This document shows positions 11,301-26,300 of a DNA stretch of 64,000 nt, one piece after another. The translations under genes were made by a program, and so were the position numbers. The notes beneath the pieces were generated by a model. The model was not told the origin of the DNA. It saw only the letters and a list, made by a program, of their open reading frames with translations, and did no database searches. The stretch spans positions 1,922,001 through 1,986,000 of the forward strand of contig JAUIRK010001052.1 of assembly GCA_030549495.1 (NCBI GenBank). Reading direction: 5' to 3'. Source of the stretch: Nectonema munidae (taxonomy: Eukaryota; Nematomorpha; Nectonematoida; Nectonematidae). Each line of letters starts with the position of its first letter. Within the stretch, counting starts at the first letter, position 1.

Positions 11301-14300
11301 CATATGTAAATTTTTGATTTAATACAGTAAATAAACATATGTCAGTAATTTTTTGATTAGGAACACAGAAGATCCATTCCTTCAAGGCTGTCAGTCAGGA
11401 AGTCGTAGAAGATAGCATACATTCGACTTGGGATGGACAACAACTCTGAACTGCAGACAGCATTGAATTCTGCCTAAGTTTTATTGGGACACAATAAAAT
11501 TGTATTCTATGAAAATTTTTAAAGTATAGTACTAAATTGCAAATTCATATGTCTCATTATGTACTTAGGCAAAAATATATTTTTTTAATTACCCAAAATT
11601 ATTTTGTATCATTTTAACAGACTTTCAACGTAAGCCAGGATTTATTTATACAGACCATGGAAGAAAGCTGCATCATTCGCCCATAAAAATTTCACCTTGA
11701 TATTGTTTTTGCTTGATGGTTTTTTCTTTTAACATTTCATTTAGTGTTTGCTTTCGGTTTTTATAGATTGTTGAAAGCAAGACAATAAAAAATCTTCTTT
11801 GCAAATTTTTCAAATGTATTATTGCCTCTTTTATTTAAAATTAAGAAAAAAGTATTAAAATTCCCTTCTATTATAAATAGGCAAAAATTCTAGAATAAAT
11901 AAAATTATTTGAAAATATTAATTCTACGAAACGTCATTTAGAAAAATATAAAAAAATAACTATGAAAATTTCATCTCAGTAAAAAATGCGAAATAAGATA
12001 AAGATTTGGGAGGCTGATCCAAGGTCTTTTTCGCAAGAAATTGTATTATACGGTTCTAATGCCCAATATAAAAAGGTATTAAAAAAAGAAGATTCTTCTA
12101 TGTACATTCCTAAAAAAAGAACATTTAAACAAGGTAAACAAATCTTAAAAAATATTTATTACCAGATCTACAGTACGCAAACTTCCTAAGATAAATAGCA
12201 AAAACAATATAGTATAATGACATCCTTCCCATTTTAAATTTTTGGTAGCGTTTTCTTCAACTATTTGATTGAATAGGAAAATAATTTGTCTTTCAAGGAA
12301 CTATTGTAACTTATCAAAAATTTTGAGGAAAAGTAAAATTTATGGTAAATTCAAAAAATACTTGTGCATAGTCTGAAGAAGTTGCTGACGTTTGTTCATC
12401 TAGTTTCCTTTTTTTTCGGGGACCTATTGCAGCTAAAGCTGTTAAGTTTGCTTCTCGGTTCCGCAGTTCCTCTTGTTCTGCCTGTTGGATCTGCAAATAA
12501 AATAAATAGGATAAGATTTAGAAGAAGAAATGAGTACTTTAGAATAAGTTTATTAAAATCAACTAGTCTTAATAGATTAATTTGCTTTAACGAAGTTTAG
12601 CGAATTTATGAATGGGAAAATTTGTAAGGTTTATCCAATCTATAATAATATATCAGTAAACATTTTCCTGACATCAAGATAATTAAGAGACATTTTTCAT
12701 TCTAGTTTTATTTGGTAAAAAAAATTGAATCGTTAGAATATTTCATATTTAACTAATTTCCAAACATCCTCTACACTAAATGTGTTTTTAAATATATGCA
12801 CACATCAGTGATTGCTTTATTCGCTGCATATCATCCCCTTAATTTTCTGATTCCTGACTATAGTATTAACCAAATTGCAAACATATATGAAGATAAACTT
12901 TTATTAGCTTTAGAGCGTGCTATATATGTACAAATTTAACATAAGTAAATAATGGAAGAAATTAAGGGCAAAGAAGCGCTTTATCAATAAAAAGTATATC
13001 GATAAATAGATAAAAGTAAATGACATTAGAATCTAAACAAATGAAAAAAGAACAAATTGTAATGGAAGCAGAAATTGAGTTTAAAAATGGATGCCACAAC
13101 ATGTTTAAAATAACGTCATAAAAAACAAAATGTGATTTAGAAATGACTTGATTCACGTGCCATCTATGTTACGTCTAGTAAACAAAATAATAGTATATAA
13201 TATTTACATGTTACCCATAACGAAGATATATATGCAAATTGTCAACAAACAAGCATCAGTACAAATTTTTTTATTAGCATTTCATTTTTCTTGAAGTGTT
13301 TTCTTTTTTTTTGAATTACGTGGATAAAATATAAAATAAGATTATCTTTGGAGATTTCTAAAGCAAAGAAAACGTTTCTATCCATATAGTTAAGTATAGA
13401 AATGGAGTATGGGCACGTCAATATAGGTAGGTGTGGAGATGGAGTATGGACACGTGATAACAAAAACTATATTAAATTCTTGAATAAATTTTAAGTGGGT
13501 CCACATTGGTATAAATAAAGAGACAAATTTGCAAAATCAATGGGAAAATTTTTTTGCAAACAACTATACTTGAATGAAAGTGTAAGTGGAAATTTGACAA
13601 ATTTATTTTAATAAATTATGTTTGTCAATTTATTTTTTTATTAATTTTTAGAAGAAATCATATAATATAAAACACTTTATTTTTAGCTTATGAATTTATT
13701 AGCACTAAAAATGCCATTTTACTTTATAATTTTTAATATTCAGTACTTTTGTAAAATTTTAATAATTACGAAAAAATATATCCTCCTAACAGTGGAACTT
13801 TGAAATCTCCACATACTAAGAATGGTTAAAACAAAAATAAAATATGGTCCCATTTGAATTAAACAAGAATAAAAAGGTGTATCATATTTTAACTTAAAAA
13901 TATTTGGACCTAAAGGTTCGATAAAAGCCAGTACTTGAAGTTTTCTGAAAAATAACTAATTGCCAGAGGCAGTAAGAAGATGAGAATTTTCAAATTTGAA
14001 GAGAGGCATCATGAATGGTTTAACAAGTGATATATTCGAAGGTCAATTGGATATAAATATGTAACAATAATCTTACTTCTTTTGCCTTTTGTTTTAACTT
14101 TAATTGTTCAGGGTCTTCGTGTTTTGATCGACTCTAAAATGTATATAAAATTTGCATGCTATAATCAAATTTAAATGTAAAGGTCATTTTCGATTTTTTG
14201 CTTTATTTTGTGGCTTATAAAACAATTATAAGCAAATTTCTCAACAAAAGCTTAAATTTTTTCAGTGTTAAGATTTTTATCTTCTATTATTCTAAACTTT

Positions 14301-17300
14301 AATTCAAATGAAAAGTATTGCTTGGAGCTTTATTAAGGATCAAACAAAAATAAAATAGAATTCGTAAACAAATTTATCACGTGAAGAAAAAAAATCCTAC
14401 CATTAATATGAAAAATACCTTTAAACTTAACATGAAATAAAACAATATACTTATGTTAAACCTCAAAGTAAAATCCAAAACTAATTGCAAAGTCTTTATT
14501 TCAAGAAATCCTTATTTATGAAAAAAACCTGTTGGACACAAAGATATCCCAAATGTTATGCCTACTAGAGTAAATCGAGTTTTTACTGATTCCACTCCTT
14601 CACAGATAGCTGTGATGGTTCCAGGTAAAACTCTTGTGGACTCTCTATATCAATGACATGGAGACCCAGCCATTCTAACAGCAGTTACGCTGTTTCCAAG
14701 AGCAACAATTTTCTCAGGTTCCATCACGGCTATCTCAAATATCAATAATCGAGGAGCTGAGTCTACGACATTAATTTTCTAATCTAAAAATTTATTAAAA
14801 TTTTTCCAAAATTGGAGATTAGATGTTTTAAAATACATTCCCAATCATATTAATTCAGCAGACGCACCGTTAGGGGGTATAGCTCCGCATTACATTTAAC
14901 GCCCTCCCTTCAGAAAGTTGGTGCTGAAAGTTTCCTGTTATTTTGTATGTTCATGCCAGAACCCTAAAAGGCTTTTATTTTGCGAATTTCAATTCAATAA
15001 ATCTTAGTTAAAGTCACAGCAGTCTCCCTCAAGGGAGGAGAGAGGGAAAATCGTTGAACAACAATCTTCGAGAGGGAAGGTGGCAGCGAGAGCAGAAAAA
15101 AGAGCACAATAGAGATACAACTTGTTTACAACTCCATAGTCATGCATCATTTTCTAATGAGCATTTTTCTAGAAAACAGTGAAAAGCAATGTTTTTTTGT
15201 ATATGATCAAAAAAGTTATCCATAACTAACTTTGAAATTTTTATATTTTGCTGCATTTGGGCGGATTTCAAAAATTAGAATCCTGTTTGAATAATGTATT
15301 TAAAAAGAAATCCAAAATATTCAATTCATAGATGTTACATTAACTTTATTCTAAATCCTAGAACAGTTTGAAGAGTGTAAGTTATAAGAAGTAAAATTAG
15401 TCAATAGCCAAATTATCGTAGATCATTAGAGAGAATGAAACGGAGTTTTAGATTGGCTTTGTTCTTGCATGTGACATGTAGTTCTTGCATGATCTTAATT
15501 GCTCGCCCACAGCATTGATTGCTTCTACATTTGTTTACTAAATCAGTGATAGTCCAGTCATATGAGATCAGCCGACAGATCATCTGTAATCTATTTCTTT
15601 CTTGTGGCATGTGGAAATAAGCAAGAAGAGTTAAGATTGCTCGCTAATCCCAACTGGCATTGAAGATGTTCGGAATATTTTAAAACTTAATGAAAGTAAA
15701 GTCTTCGTTTTCAAGAAAGGACCAAAAGATACGAGTTAATTGAAAAAGAATCTTCATATCATCTCTCCAGCCAGCTTGATCACCAATAGCATGACTTACA
15801 TCAAAATTATTGATTTTGGACTGACTTGAAGCTGCTAGCTCCTAATCCATAACAAATAAGACATGGTTTTGGTAGAGAAAAAAAATCACTGAAGTCTAAC
15901 AACAACTCAATTCGTTTGTGTTGAACTCATGCTTGTGATGTCAGCTAAATCATTAAGATTGCGCTCCATAAATGAAATTATTCAAAGACGTTTTTCAATC
16001 CTTCTGAAATGGTCTCAGCATTCCCATCACACAACTTCAGTGTGCTCGTTCACAGCTTTGCCCTTAGAATAGCCTACATTGTCTTTGCTTTAGAGAGTTG
16101 CAAGTAGTACAGTTTTTTGTCATCAGCATTGACCCATTCACACCGGACTTTGATGACATTGAACCGTTTTAATATTGGCTCAAATTTTATTTTGTTTGAA
16201 CATTTCTAATACAAATTAGTCACTTGTTCAAGCTTGGATCGTATTGCTTGCTCTGAAATGATTGGAAAATTCAGTTGATCTCTCTAGAGTAGTATCACCT
16301 AGTTTGATAATTCTATCACTCTCTTTTCTGCCTGTATTGATTTTCCATGAAACTGGTATTTACCAATAATCTGCTCCTTGAATTGCAATCAGCTTCGGCT
16401 AGCCTATGATTCTTCTTCGACAGGTACATGACCTGTGTGAATTGGATTGGAACTGTACTAAATTTATCCTCCATTTCTCCTTGTTCCTTTGGACAACTTT
16501 GAAGCTTTTTTTAAAATGACATATTTGTTGTCGTCAAAATAAATCTTGTACTCTTTCTTATATGATATAATTCTGAATTCAGTTGATTATATAGTTTAAA
16601 ACTTGGGGATCATGTGTGAACTTTTTAAAGGATATCTTAAAAATGAGTTTGTTTTACCAAGTTATGAATAAAAGCTCATCTAAATATCACACAAGAAATT
16701 GTTAATGAAAAGAAAAATAAAAAGGTTGTATCCCTAGTGCACACCCCTGTCACCTAAATATATTTGGCAGTATGATCAGTGTAGTAGATAGGAGCTTCTC
16801 GGGGAGGGAGCACTTATTTCTAAAGTGAACAAAAAGCTTATAAAGAGACTCAATGGAAGTTTTCAATACACTAAAATGAAAAATCCAAAGACTATATGCG
16901 CCCTCCTCAAATCTAAGTCTAAAGCTTTACTATAAGATCAATATTCAAATTCATGGCAAAAAGTCAACTTCTTCCCTTTTCTTAAACAAGAGTTTACTTA
17001 TAGCAATGGATATTAAAATACTTTCCTACCCTCATACCTGGGTGATTTTTCACACATTTTGATTTTTGAACTTTCATAATTACCCTGTTTTAATTTATCA
17101 AAAAATCAACCGTTATCTATTCGCAAATTTTAATATAAAATTTTAAAAAATGAAGTTAGTTTATAAATAATAACAAAATATCTAAATTAAATTAATAATC
17201 ATATTTTTACCCTTGGGTGAAATTTCACCCATTTTACTTTGTGTATACTATTTACTACAAAATACACAAATCAAATGAAATATATTGTGATATAATTTGC

Positions 17301-20300
17301 AAAATGCAACAGCTTTAAAAATGCTCTATATTATTATGCATAAAAATATAACAACGCATATTATATTATTAACATGGTCAATGGTCATAGTAATCAAAAG
17401 AGTTATATATTACAAAATTGAATAAGAGAAGAAGAAAAAGATTGAGTTACACTATACTACATTGATTTATTATTTACTATTTCTGATGTTACTTTTTTGT
17501 TTCATAAACATTTTATTGAATTTACTTTTGTTTCATCTTTATTCTTGCGTTGTTATATTCCTCTATTCTTTGTTTTAGGAAAATGTCATCTCGTTTTGAA
17601 ATGGATAATTTATCTGAATCTGAATAAAAGTTTGTTGAAGAAGAATATATATAAGACAGTGATAGTTATTGAGAATCAAGTGAAGAAAATCGATTAGAAC
17701 AAAAAGAGTTGTTGTCAAAAGATAAAAAGATTAGATATAAGATTAGCACTAATATCCGTAATATTCAAGGAAAAATATGAGCTGAAAAGATTATATATAG
17801 TGAAGTTGTAGTATCATTTTGTAAAAAAACTTCAAATTTCTTGCTTCAATATTTCCTTGATGAAAGTTATTATTTATAATACTAATCTTGAAGGAAGGCT
17901 TATTTACAAAGATGAATCGAGTGATATTGATGAAGTGACTTTGAAAGTGTAAAGTGGATTTTGATTTTAGCGTGGGTGTCTCGTTCGTGTGGAGAATCTC
18001 TAAACAATTTATGGGATGAAGATATTCGGAGATCAATTTTTAGAGATATCATATCAAAAAAATAAAATTAAAATAACTCGAGTGCTGAGCTTCGATGACA
18101 AAAAAATAGAAAAAAACGTCGTGCTAAAGACAAGTTGGCACAAATAAGAAAATTATAGGAAATTTGGGTCCAAAATTTTTAAATTCTTTTTATAACTTAC
18201 GAAAATATAACCATATATGAACAACGTGTGGGGTTTCGTGGGTGATGCTCAATAAAACAATATATCCACTCTACGCCAGCTAAATATGTCATTAAAGTTT
18301 GGGTTTTATGCGATAACTCAACAAACTACACATAAAATTTACAGGTTTATACATGAAAGTTATCAAATCAAGCTCCTGAGAAAAAGCAAGGACAACGAGT
18401 TCTTTTCGATAACTTTTTTACATATAATCTTGCAATTCAATTGATGAAAAAAATTGACAATTGTGGGAACGGTATGCTCGTATAAAACTTTATCTCTTTA
18501 TGAGAAAAAATCATGTAGTACCTTCATCACGATAAAAATGTTTCTTTCAAAAACAAACATCTTCCAGAAATTATAATGAACATAAGGGAGGAGTAGACAC
18601 TTTAGATCAACTAGTTGGTGCATATAGGGAAAATAAAAACTGATAGATGGTATTTTGCTTTATATTGTAGCATGATTGATATTTCAAGTGTAAATAGTTT
18701 TGTTTTATGGCTAGAAATCAATCCAATGTGGAAAGAAGGAAAATTATACAGGAGACGCCTTTTTTACAAGAACTAACAAAACATGTAGTGCAGAATGGTA
18801 TATTAAGAAGACCACGTCTTCCGAGAGGAAATTCTTCACGTTCACTTGTCATAAATATCAGAGGACACAAGAGTTTCTGGCATCTTCTTCGAAACAAGCT
18901 AAAAGAAAACTGCCTAAAAAAATTCGCTGTTCTTTGTATGTGGGAAAAAAGAGAAAAGGCTATTCCCAGCGTGAAAATGTAATAAAAAAATTATTGGGTG
19001 AGCATAAAAATGCTTTGTTTTTTGTTATAAATGCGTTTAATATTTCATTTAGATATTTTTAATTGTTAAAATCAATAATTTTGTTTTTATTGAGAAAATT
19101 TTTCTGAAATTAAAAAAAATATTTGGTTGAGTAAAATGTGTTGCTAAAAATAAAGGAGGTTAATCAATAAATAAAGACTAAATAAACCAAACAGTACTAA
19201 TTTTATTAGATTAACAAATTTAACATGCCTTATATACTTCGCAATTGACTAATCGTAACAAAATAAAAGATTTAATTTTGGTTGGATAAAATTCGTGTAT
19301 ATACTTTATAGGAAAAAAAGGGAAATGGGAAAGGTCTTTGTTCATTTCATACCTTAGCAATTCTGAAGAGAATTTCTTTTTCGCGATCCTCTGTTTTCTT
19401 TTTTTCTATGGAATCAAGTTCTTCTAAAAATTTGAACTTTTCTCTCAAATTTTCTGTAACTTCATACCGCGCATCCATCTAAAGAAATGCCATAAAGTTA
19501 GCACGAAGCTCAATTTTTATTAAAATATCGAAAGTACTTTAAACGAATCCATCCTATGTTCCGAAACGATAGATAATTTTTCTAGGAAGTACTTGATACG
19601 TTCTTCTGACGCATGTGATATTAGTGTTACAACTTCACTATCGAATTTACTTAGTCCAAACTTTTGCACTAAAAAAAACAAAAAATTTAGAAATTGATTA
19701 AAAACCGCAAAAAAAATTATTAAATATATTTTAGTCACATATTGCGATATAAGAGTAAAAAATCCTTAATGATATAGTTCATAAGCATACTTTGAAACGT
19801 AATCCTCTTTTATAATTAGATGCTACAAAACAATATGGTGAACTTTTTCACTATTATTATTATTATTATGAAAAAAAGTATCTTAAAAAATATAAATCGA
19901 AATGATAAATTTCATTATAAAAAAAATTTACATGCAGGCATTGGTTTTCTAAAATTAAACATCCCCTCAACCCCAATTGAATCAATTTTCATGCGAGCTA
20001 TTTTTATTTTGTCGTTCGCTGGTGAACAATACGCCGCCTGAAAAAGTAAATTAAATTAAAATGGCAAAAGGATGAGAATTAAAGTATAGGGAAAGTTTTG
20101 TCGAAAGCTTCAAACTGTTTACAAATAACTAAAATCACCATTTCTAGATTCCGTTATTAGTGATATAATGAACAAAAAACATTAGATAAAATGTGCACCT
20201 TTGTAAATAAATATTACAATTTAGTCATGCATAATTTAGCATCTTTTAAGACCGCTAAATAAAATTCTGATAGAGACATATACATCAAACTATTCGGCTT

Positions 20301-23300
20301 TAAATTTTTGTATGGAGGATAGATAGTTCCTACACCATTTTGTTTACTACAATAAATGCAGCTTGTATTCCAATTAAATTTTAACACAATTTCAAAAGCC
20401 ACTCATTTTATAATCGCATAGAATTATAGACTATATACTTCGATGCCAAAAATTTTGAAAACAAATAATTTGGAATTTATTTAAAAATTAGTGGGCATAA
20501 AAATTCCATTGTTTTTTTGCCCTATTGTGTCAATAAAATGAGAAGATTGACGTCTAGAAATTATTAACTTTTACAAAGGACACCTCTAAATAGATGTTAT
20601 TTGTGAATAACAACAAACATTTTAATATTAGTAATGACATAAGGGCTTCTCTTTTTAATTTTTTCCCCAACTTTTCCATTCTGATATTTGAAACAATATT
20701 TTTATTTATTTATAATGCAATAAAACTTTCAACGATAAGATAAACTTTGCATCTTTCAATTATGCCTCTTGTAGCTCACGATAATTTTACTAAAAATTTT
20801 CTCATGAGCTTGCAAAAAGTAGAATATTAATAATTTTTTCTTATTAAATTATTTTGAAAAACTAAAAATGTCATTTTTAATAACAATCCGATTTTATTCT
20901 TTTGTTTAGATGAAAGTTTGATGCAAGATCTCATTTTATATAGTTTATAATAAGACAATTTTGCGTGTATAACCTAAAATATTTAGGCCAATTTTTCCAT
21001 GATACTAATAATTTCAAATAGCTTTAATTCTATAGTCGACAGCGATTTAAGTGACGTCCCAGCTAATACATGACAGATGCTTCGACAAAAACTTTTCGTA
21101 AAAATGATTTTAAAAAACGCACAACAGATTCACAAAAAAACAATAGTCCGCTCCAATGTTCCTTTGATTTTTTGAACATACGGAGTAACCCTTGCCGAAG
21201 CAGGGTCAATCCATTCAGGCTAAGCGGACCGGTTGTATCACTAATAATTCCACATATGGGAGTGTAAACATCATGAGTGGGGGAGAAATAGAGAAAGAGA
21301 AGAGTACGTTTTGCATTGATTTTATGAGATATGATTTGAGTGAAAAGGGAGGAAGGAGTCTCGCGACAAGATCTAATCTGAGAGCCGACGTGTTGCACGG
21401 AGGCTGCCATGATACGCGCACTTTCTTCGCTGAGATTCACTCCACCCATCGCTGCGACATCGTTTATGTCATCGTAGTCTCTGTGTAATTAGTTAGAATT
21501 TTTCAATCAAAACTCTTAAACTACAGCCTTACAAAGAATAAACAGCAAAATCTATAATAATATATATGTTTGGGACAGCGGCGCACATCCCTAAAATTAA
21601 TAACAATTCATTTAATTTTAATTTTTAAAATTTATTAGCTAAAAAAATTCCCAATTTTTCGAAAAAGATTTGCAATATATATTTAAAATACACGTTTTAA
21701 AATGTATGTGAGGAGCATCAAACAACCTACCTATATAATCCTTGAAATTGATTATATACTTATAAGGAAAAAATTTAGTCCAAAAAATCTTGTGAAATTG
21801 CAATGTTGCGACTTGAAAAAACATATCAAACAACGAAGCAGCTTTGTCGTTGTAGAATTAGAGATATCTCTTATGCTCCATAGCTGAGATGCCCATAACT
21901 GTACATTATGGTGTTGCATTTTCTAATGTTTTTCAAAAATTTTAGGATTGTTTGATACAGCGAAAACAAGACATAACGAGTCATAAAGCTTCAAAGCGCT
22001 TCCTTACCAATTCAATCAGTGATGAGTTTCAAGCGATGAGCAGAACAATCAAAATATATGATATAAAAATTTTTAAGTCCAAGCTCATATGTGATAGAGT
22101 CTTTAACATAGCGAAAACAAATTGATAATTCTTCATCTCCACTATTGTTTTTACACTATCTATTAGGATTGAGTATATTCCCATTTATTCTAAATCGATT
22201 CTTAATAACCTTTTGGGCTAGAACTCGAATAAATTGTTAACACGATCTTGATGACAAATCATTTGTAAATTTATATTTTTTTGACAAACTCCCCATGCAT
22301 TTCTTTAAAAGTAAGATTTGTAACTAACATAGGCTTGATATATCCATCCCAAACGAATCAACAGTTTCATTATGCCTGTGATAGGGCATTTGAAGCTTAA
22401 AAAATATATCATATTTTAACAAAATTTTCAAATATTTTTGACTAAAAGAACGGGCAATCAAGATTCAAAATTGAAGGAATAGAAGTAACGCCGGATTTTA
22501 TTGTTTGCGATTATCCGATAGGAACATGAAGAAGCCGTGATCACCACTCATCGCATGTTTAATAGTCTTTATTATTGCTTGTCAACACTTATTGAAACTA
22601 GTGGTCATAAATGCCTGCCAGGTCTTATTATTCTCAGAAAATGTTTGAGCGATGGCGGCGAAATATTTACTTGTGACGCATGAACATCGTCTATGAAATA
22701 CAATTCGGTAAAGTTATAAGATGATCTTAGCAAACATTGATGTACATTTGAGAGAATCATTCCAAATCAAAAAATGTTTATTTTGATTGATTCACTATCG
22801 TACCATTAAAGCCTTAACATCAGGCCAATAATTTCGTTTTAAAAGACACATTAGTTTAGTACACAACTTATAAAAAATTGAATGTATTGATCGAAAATGT
22901 TCAGTTAAAAATATTAAAAATATTCGCCCGATAAAAATTTGAATATCGTGCGCTCCTGAGGTGTATGCATTTATGGTATATTTGTTTTGATTAGTTGCAT
23001 TTTAAGACACGTATCCACGTTTATAATTGAGACCAATATAACCACATGGATGATTAATTGATACAAGCACACATTTATACGCCTTAATAGGGAGATAAAA
23101 AGGAAATGATACCTTGAATATTCAATCTTTTTTTTAAAGTTATCATCTATGTGGGTAAGATTTGTTGTGGGGTTGATGCTGGTAGGCAGAGTTGTAGTAT
23201 TTTGAGATATCGTCTTCAGCGGCATTTGATTTGAAACATGCATTGGAGTGTTCGGAAATTCCTTAGAATTAATCTGACGCTCTGTATCCATCATTATCTA

Positions 23301-26300
23301 GTGAGAGAAGAGGAAAAAAAAGAAAAAACATGGTTCATGAGAAACAGCGTAAGATCAATGTGGAAGTTACAGATGAGTCGTGAAAATTGGGAGAGGGTTG
23401 CGAGGAAGGAGAAAGTACAGGAGGACTTATGCCTTCTAGAGTAAACTCGCGTTGAGCTAACGAGATTTGGAGAGGTGGTAGACTTCGCTAGAAATAAGGA
23501 GCAAATATTTAATCAAACAATAATGATACACGTTAGTAAGTCAAAAGTAAAGTGTGCTTCAATTTAACACAATCGACATTGAGAAAATAAAACTAAGATT
23601 ATCTGAAGTCTTTCAAAACGACTTTAGCTTTTTAATTACAATGAATATTCTGAATAAGGGATAAAGCAACCAAAATATTATGGACAAAACAGGGGCGCGT
23701 ATGTCTTTTCACACCAGTTGTATCTCTTACAACTATTTGTTTTCATTTTCTCTTCCATTATCGTACGATGGACATCAATAGTATAATAATAAATCCATAT
23801 TTGCACTCATAAAAGATTTAAGTCAATTTTCAAGAAATGGATTAGAAATGTATATAACTTATAAACAATCACATCATTATCGTTGATTATACAGGATATT
23901 TTCATCATAAATGGATAAAACTTGATACTTTTGTCAGTTTCGGATTTTTAATCTTTCCATTTTTGGCAAATAATATCGGCATAGAATTAACTTTTATAAA
24001 ACTTGTATAGAAAATGAATATTGATGCATAATTTTCGAAAATTGAAATGATTTTTAAAAAATTCACAGCCTCAAAAAATTTTAACCTTTCAAACCCTTGA
24101 TTTTGATACTCTGGAGTTAATTTGCTAAGAAAATATCTTTCGTTCATTTAGTGACAAGAAATCATAAAAATATTCTAACTCATTATAAAGAAATTAAATA
24201 ATACAACTTTTATTATTATTAAAAAACACATTATTTTTGTTAAGCATTTAAACTTATATTTATATCGCACCAAGTTTTAGGTTATAAACAAAATGAATAT
24301 GTATTTTTTAAAAAGTATGCATGTAAAAATAAGAAAATAATTACATTTAAAAAGGGAATGATACACGGTTGTGGAGAGGACTTTAAAACCTGAGCAAGTT
24401 CTTTGTTGAAATCTTCAGGCGTCACCTTGGAATTCTTAAAAACCAAAACATTTGTCTAGAAAATATGTGCTCAAAAGTTATATATATGTTATTTTCAAAA
24501 TAAATGGTAACCTTACATAAGAGGTGTGAACAAGTAGAAAAAGAGTAATTAAAAAAAATCCTAATGTTATCATTAATTAATTTTTAGTCCAAGCTCATAT
24601 GTGATAGAGTCTTTAACATAGCAAAACAAATTGATAATTCTTCATCTCCACTATTGTTATTACACTATCTATTAGGATTGAGTATATTCCCATTTATTCT
24701 AAATCGATTCTTAACTTTTTGAGTTAGAACTCCAATAAATTATTAACACGATCTTGATGACAAATTATTTATAAATTTATATTTTTTGACAAACTCCCCA
24801 TGTATTTCTTTAAAACTAAGATTTGTAGCTAACACAGGCTTGATATATCCATCCCAAACGAATCAACCGTAATAGCAACCGTAATAATTTGCATGTGAAA
24901 TGATACTAAACTCTAAAATGTAGGATGATTAGATTTACACTTAAATTTAAATTTAAGTATTTTGAATCTTTAAAATAAAAAAAATTATCCCAATAAATAC
25001 CTTGTGAAAACCTTTATAAAACGATGAATATTACTTTTATCTAGCTCACAAAATTATCTTGTTCTGTTCAAATAAAAAGGATCATTCTTTTTTTTTAAAA
25101 CAAATTAGGAATAAAGTTAAAAGAAAAATTAAAGAAAAAGAAAAAGCATTGTAAAAAATAATACAATTAGGCCTTGGATAAGATTTTTAATGCCAGAAGC
25201 AGTTTCGGGGGGTTGTTTAGAAGCAACTTTGAGAAGAGTGTTGAGAAAGTCACGGCATTTCTTTTTCGCAATTTCAGGCGTCATTGCGTTGGAGGATGGG
25301 GAGTATGGTGATGCCGCTCTAGGAGAAGAACTCGAGATGATCGGAGAGGGAGGGACATAGGAAGCTGGCAGATTTGAGGTATTTGGTATGACAGGCGCAT
25401 TCGGCTTAAAATATAGAAAACAATAGAAATATAAGATATTTCTTAGCGATTCCAAGGAGGAAAGTAAATCCTGGCAGATAAAATGGGTAACAAAGGATAT
25501 AAAACTTGCCTGCTTAAAGTTTCATGAAAATAAACGTATGTCAAATAGGGCCTGAAATAGTTTTAAGCTTTGTAATAAAAGATTCATTTCTAAATTATTT
25601 AAGATTGATTGAAGCAAAACTTTATTGTTGTGTACAGCGCAGTTGAGAAGATAGTTTCATTAGCTTGAGAATATCAAAGTATCTCACATATCAAAAAAAC
25701 AAAATGAGGAAAATATTAGCAAAAGTACGCTAAGTTTCAATCTCTACCTAACTAAACGTCAACATAGGTAAATTTGTACTGCCCATTTCTAAACTCTTTT
25801 TGCGAGGCACGCATAGATGGATCCCTATTTATTTTCGGCGGGTGCAATCATTTTTCAGGGGAGTAGTACAACACCTAAATTTATTGAATTAAAAATTTGT
25901 CATTTTAAAGAACTATAAACACACGTGAGTGCACAAATGAGAAAATACTTTTAAGTTTATTATGAAGATAACATGACTTATGCAATTCATTTTGGAACTT
26001 TTGCTATCTTTATATGTTTTCAGGGCATACAAAAATATTTAATAGGTGTGAACTTCAAAAACTTCAAATTTTGTCATTCAGGACGAGTTGGCACTACAAG
26101 CAAGATTAGATTTATGCTGTCGATTTATAGTTGAAGAAAATAATAAACGTAAATTGAAGAGGAAATTTTTTTATGAAATAATGAATATAGTCAAGTGTCG
26201 TTAATCCGGGCTTTATTAATTTGGATCCTTCATTATCCGTACAAATAAATTTTTTCATCTTAACATTTTTTCTTTCCTTTTCACCTTTGAAGAGAGATAA

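Noticed and set aside
19940-20041. Possible extra TAF4 exon between exons 6 and 7
   Set aside because: It has an acceptor-like tttttcag, but exon 6 joins exon 7 in phase with a complete histone-fold alignment, leaving no room for it.
21063-21449. 128-codon frame continuing past TAF4 exon 6
   Set aside because: The residues after the chosen donor do not resemble TAF4, and splicing at 21308 restores the alignment with exon 7.
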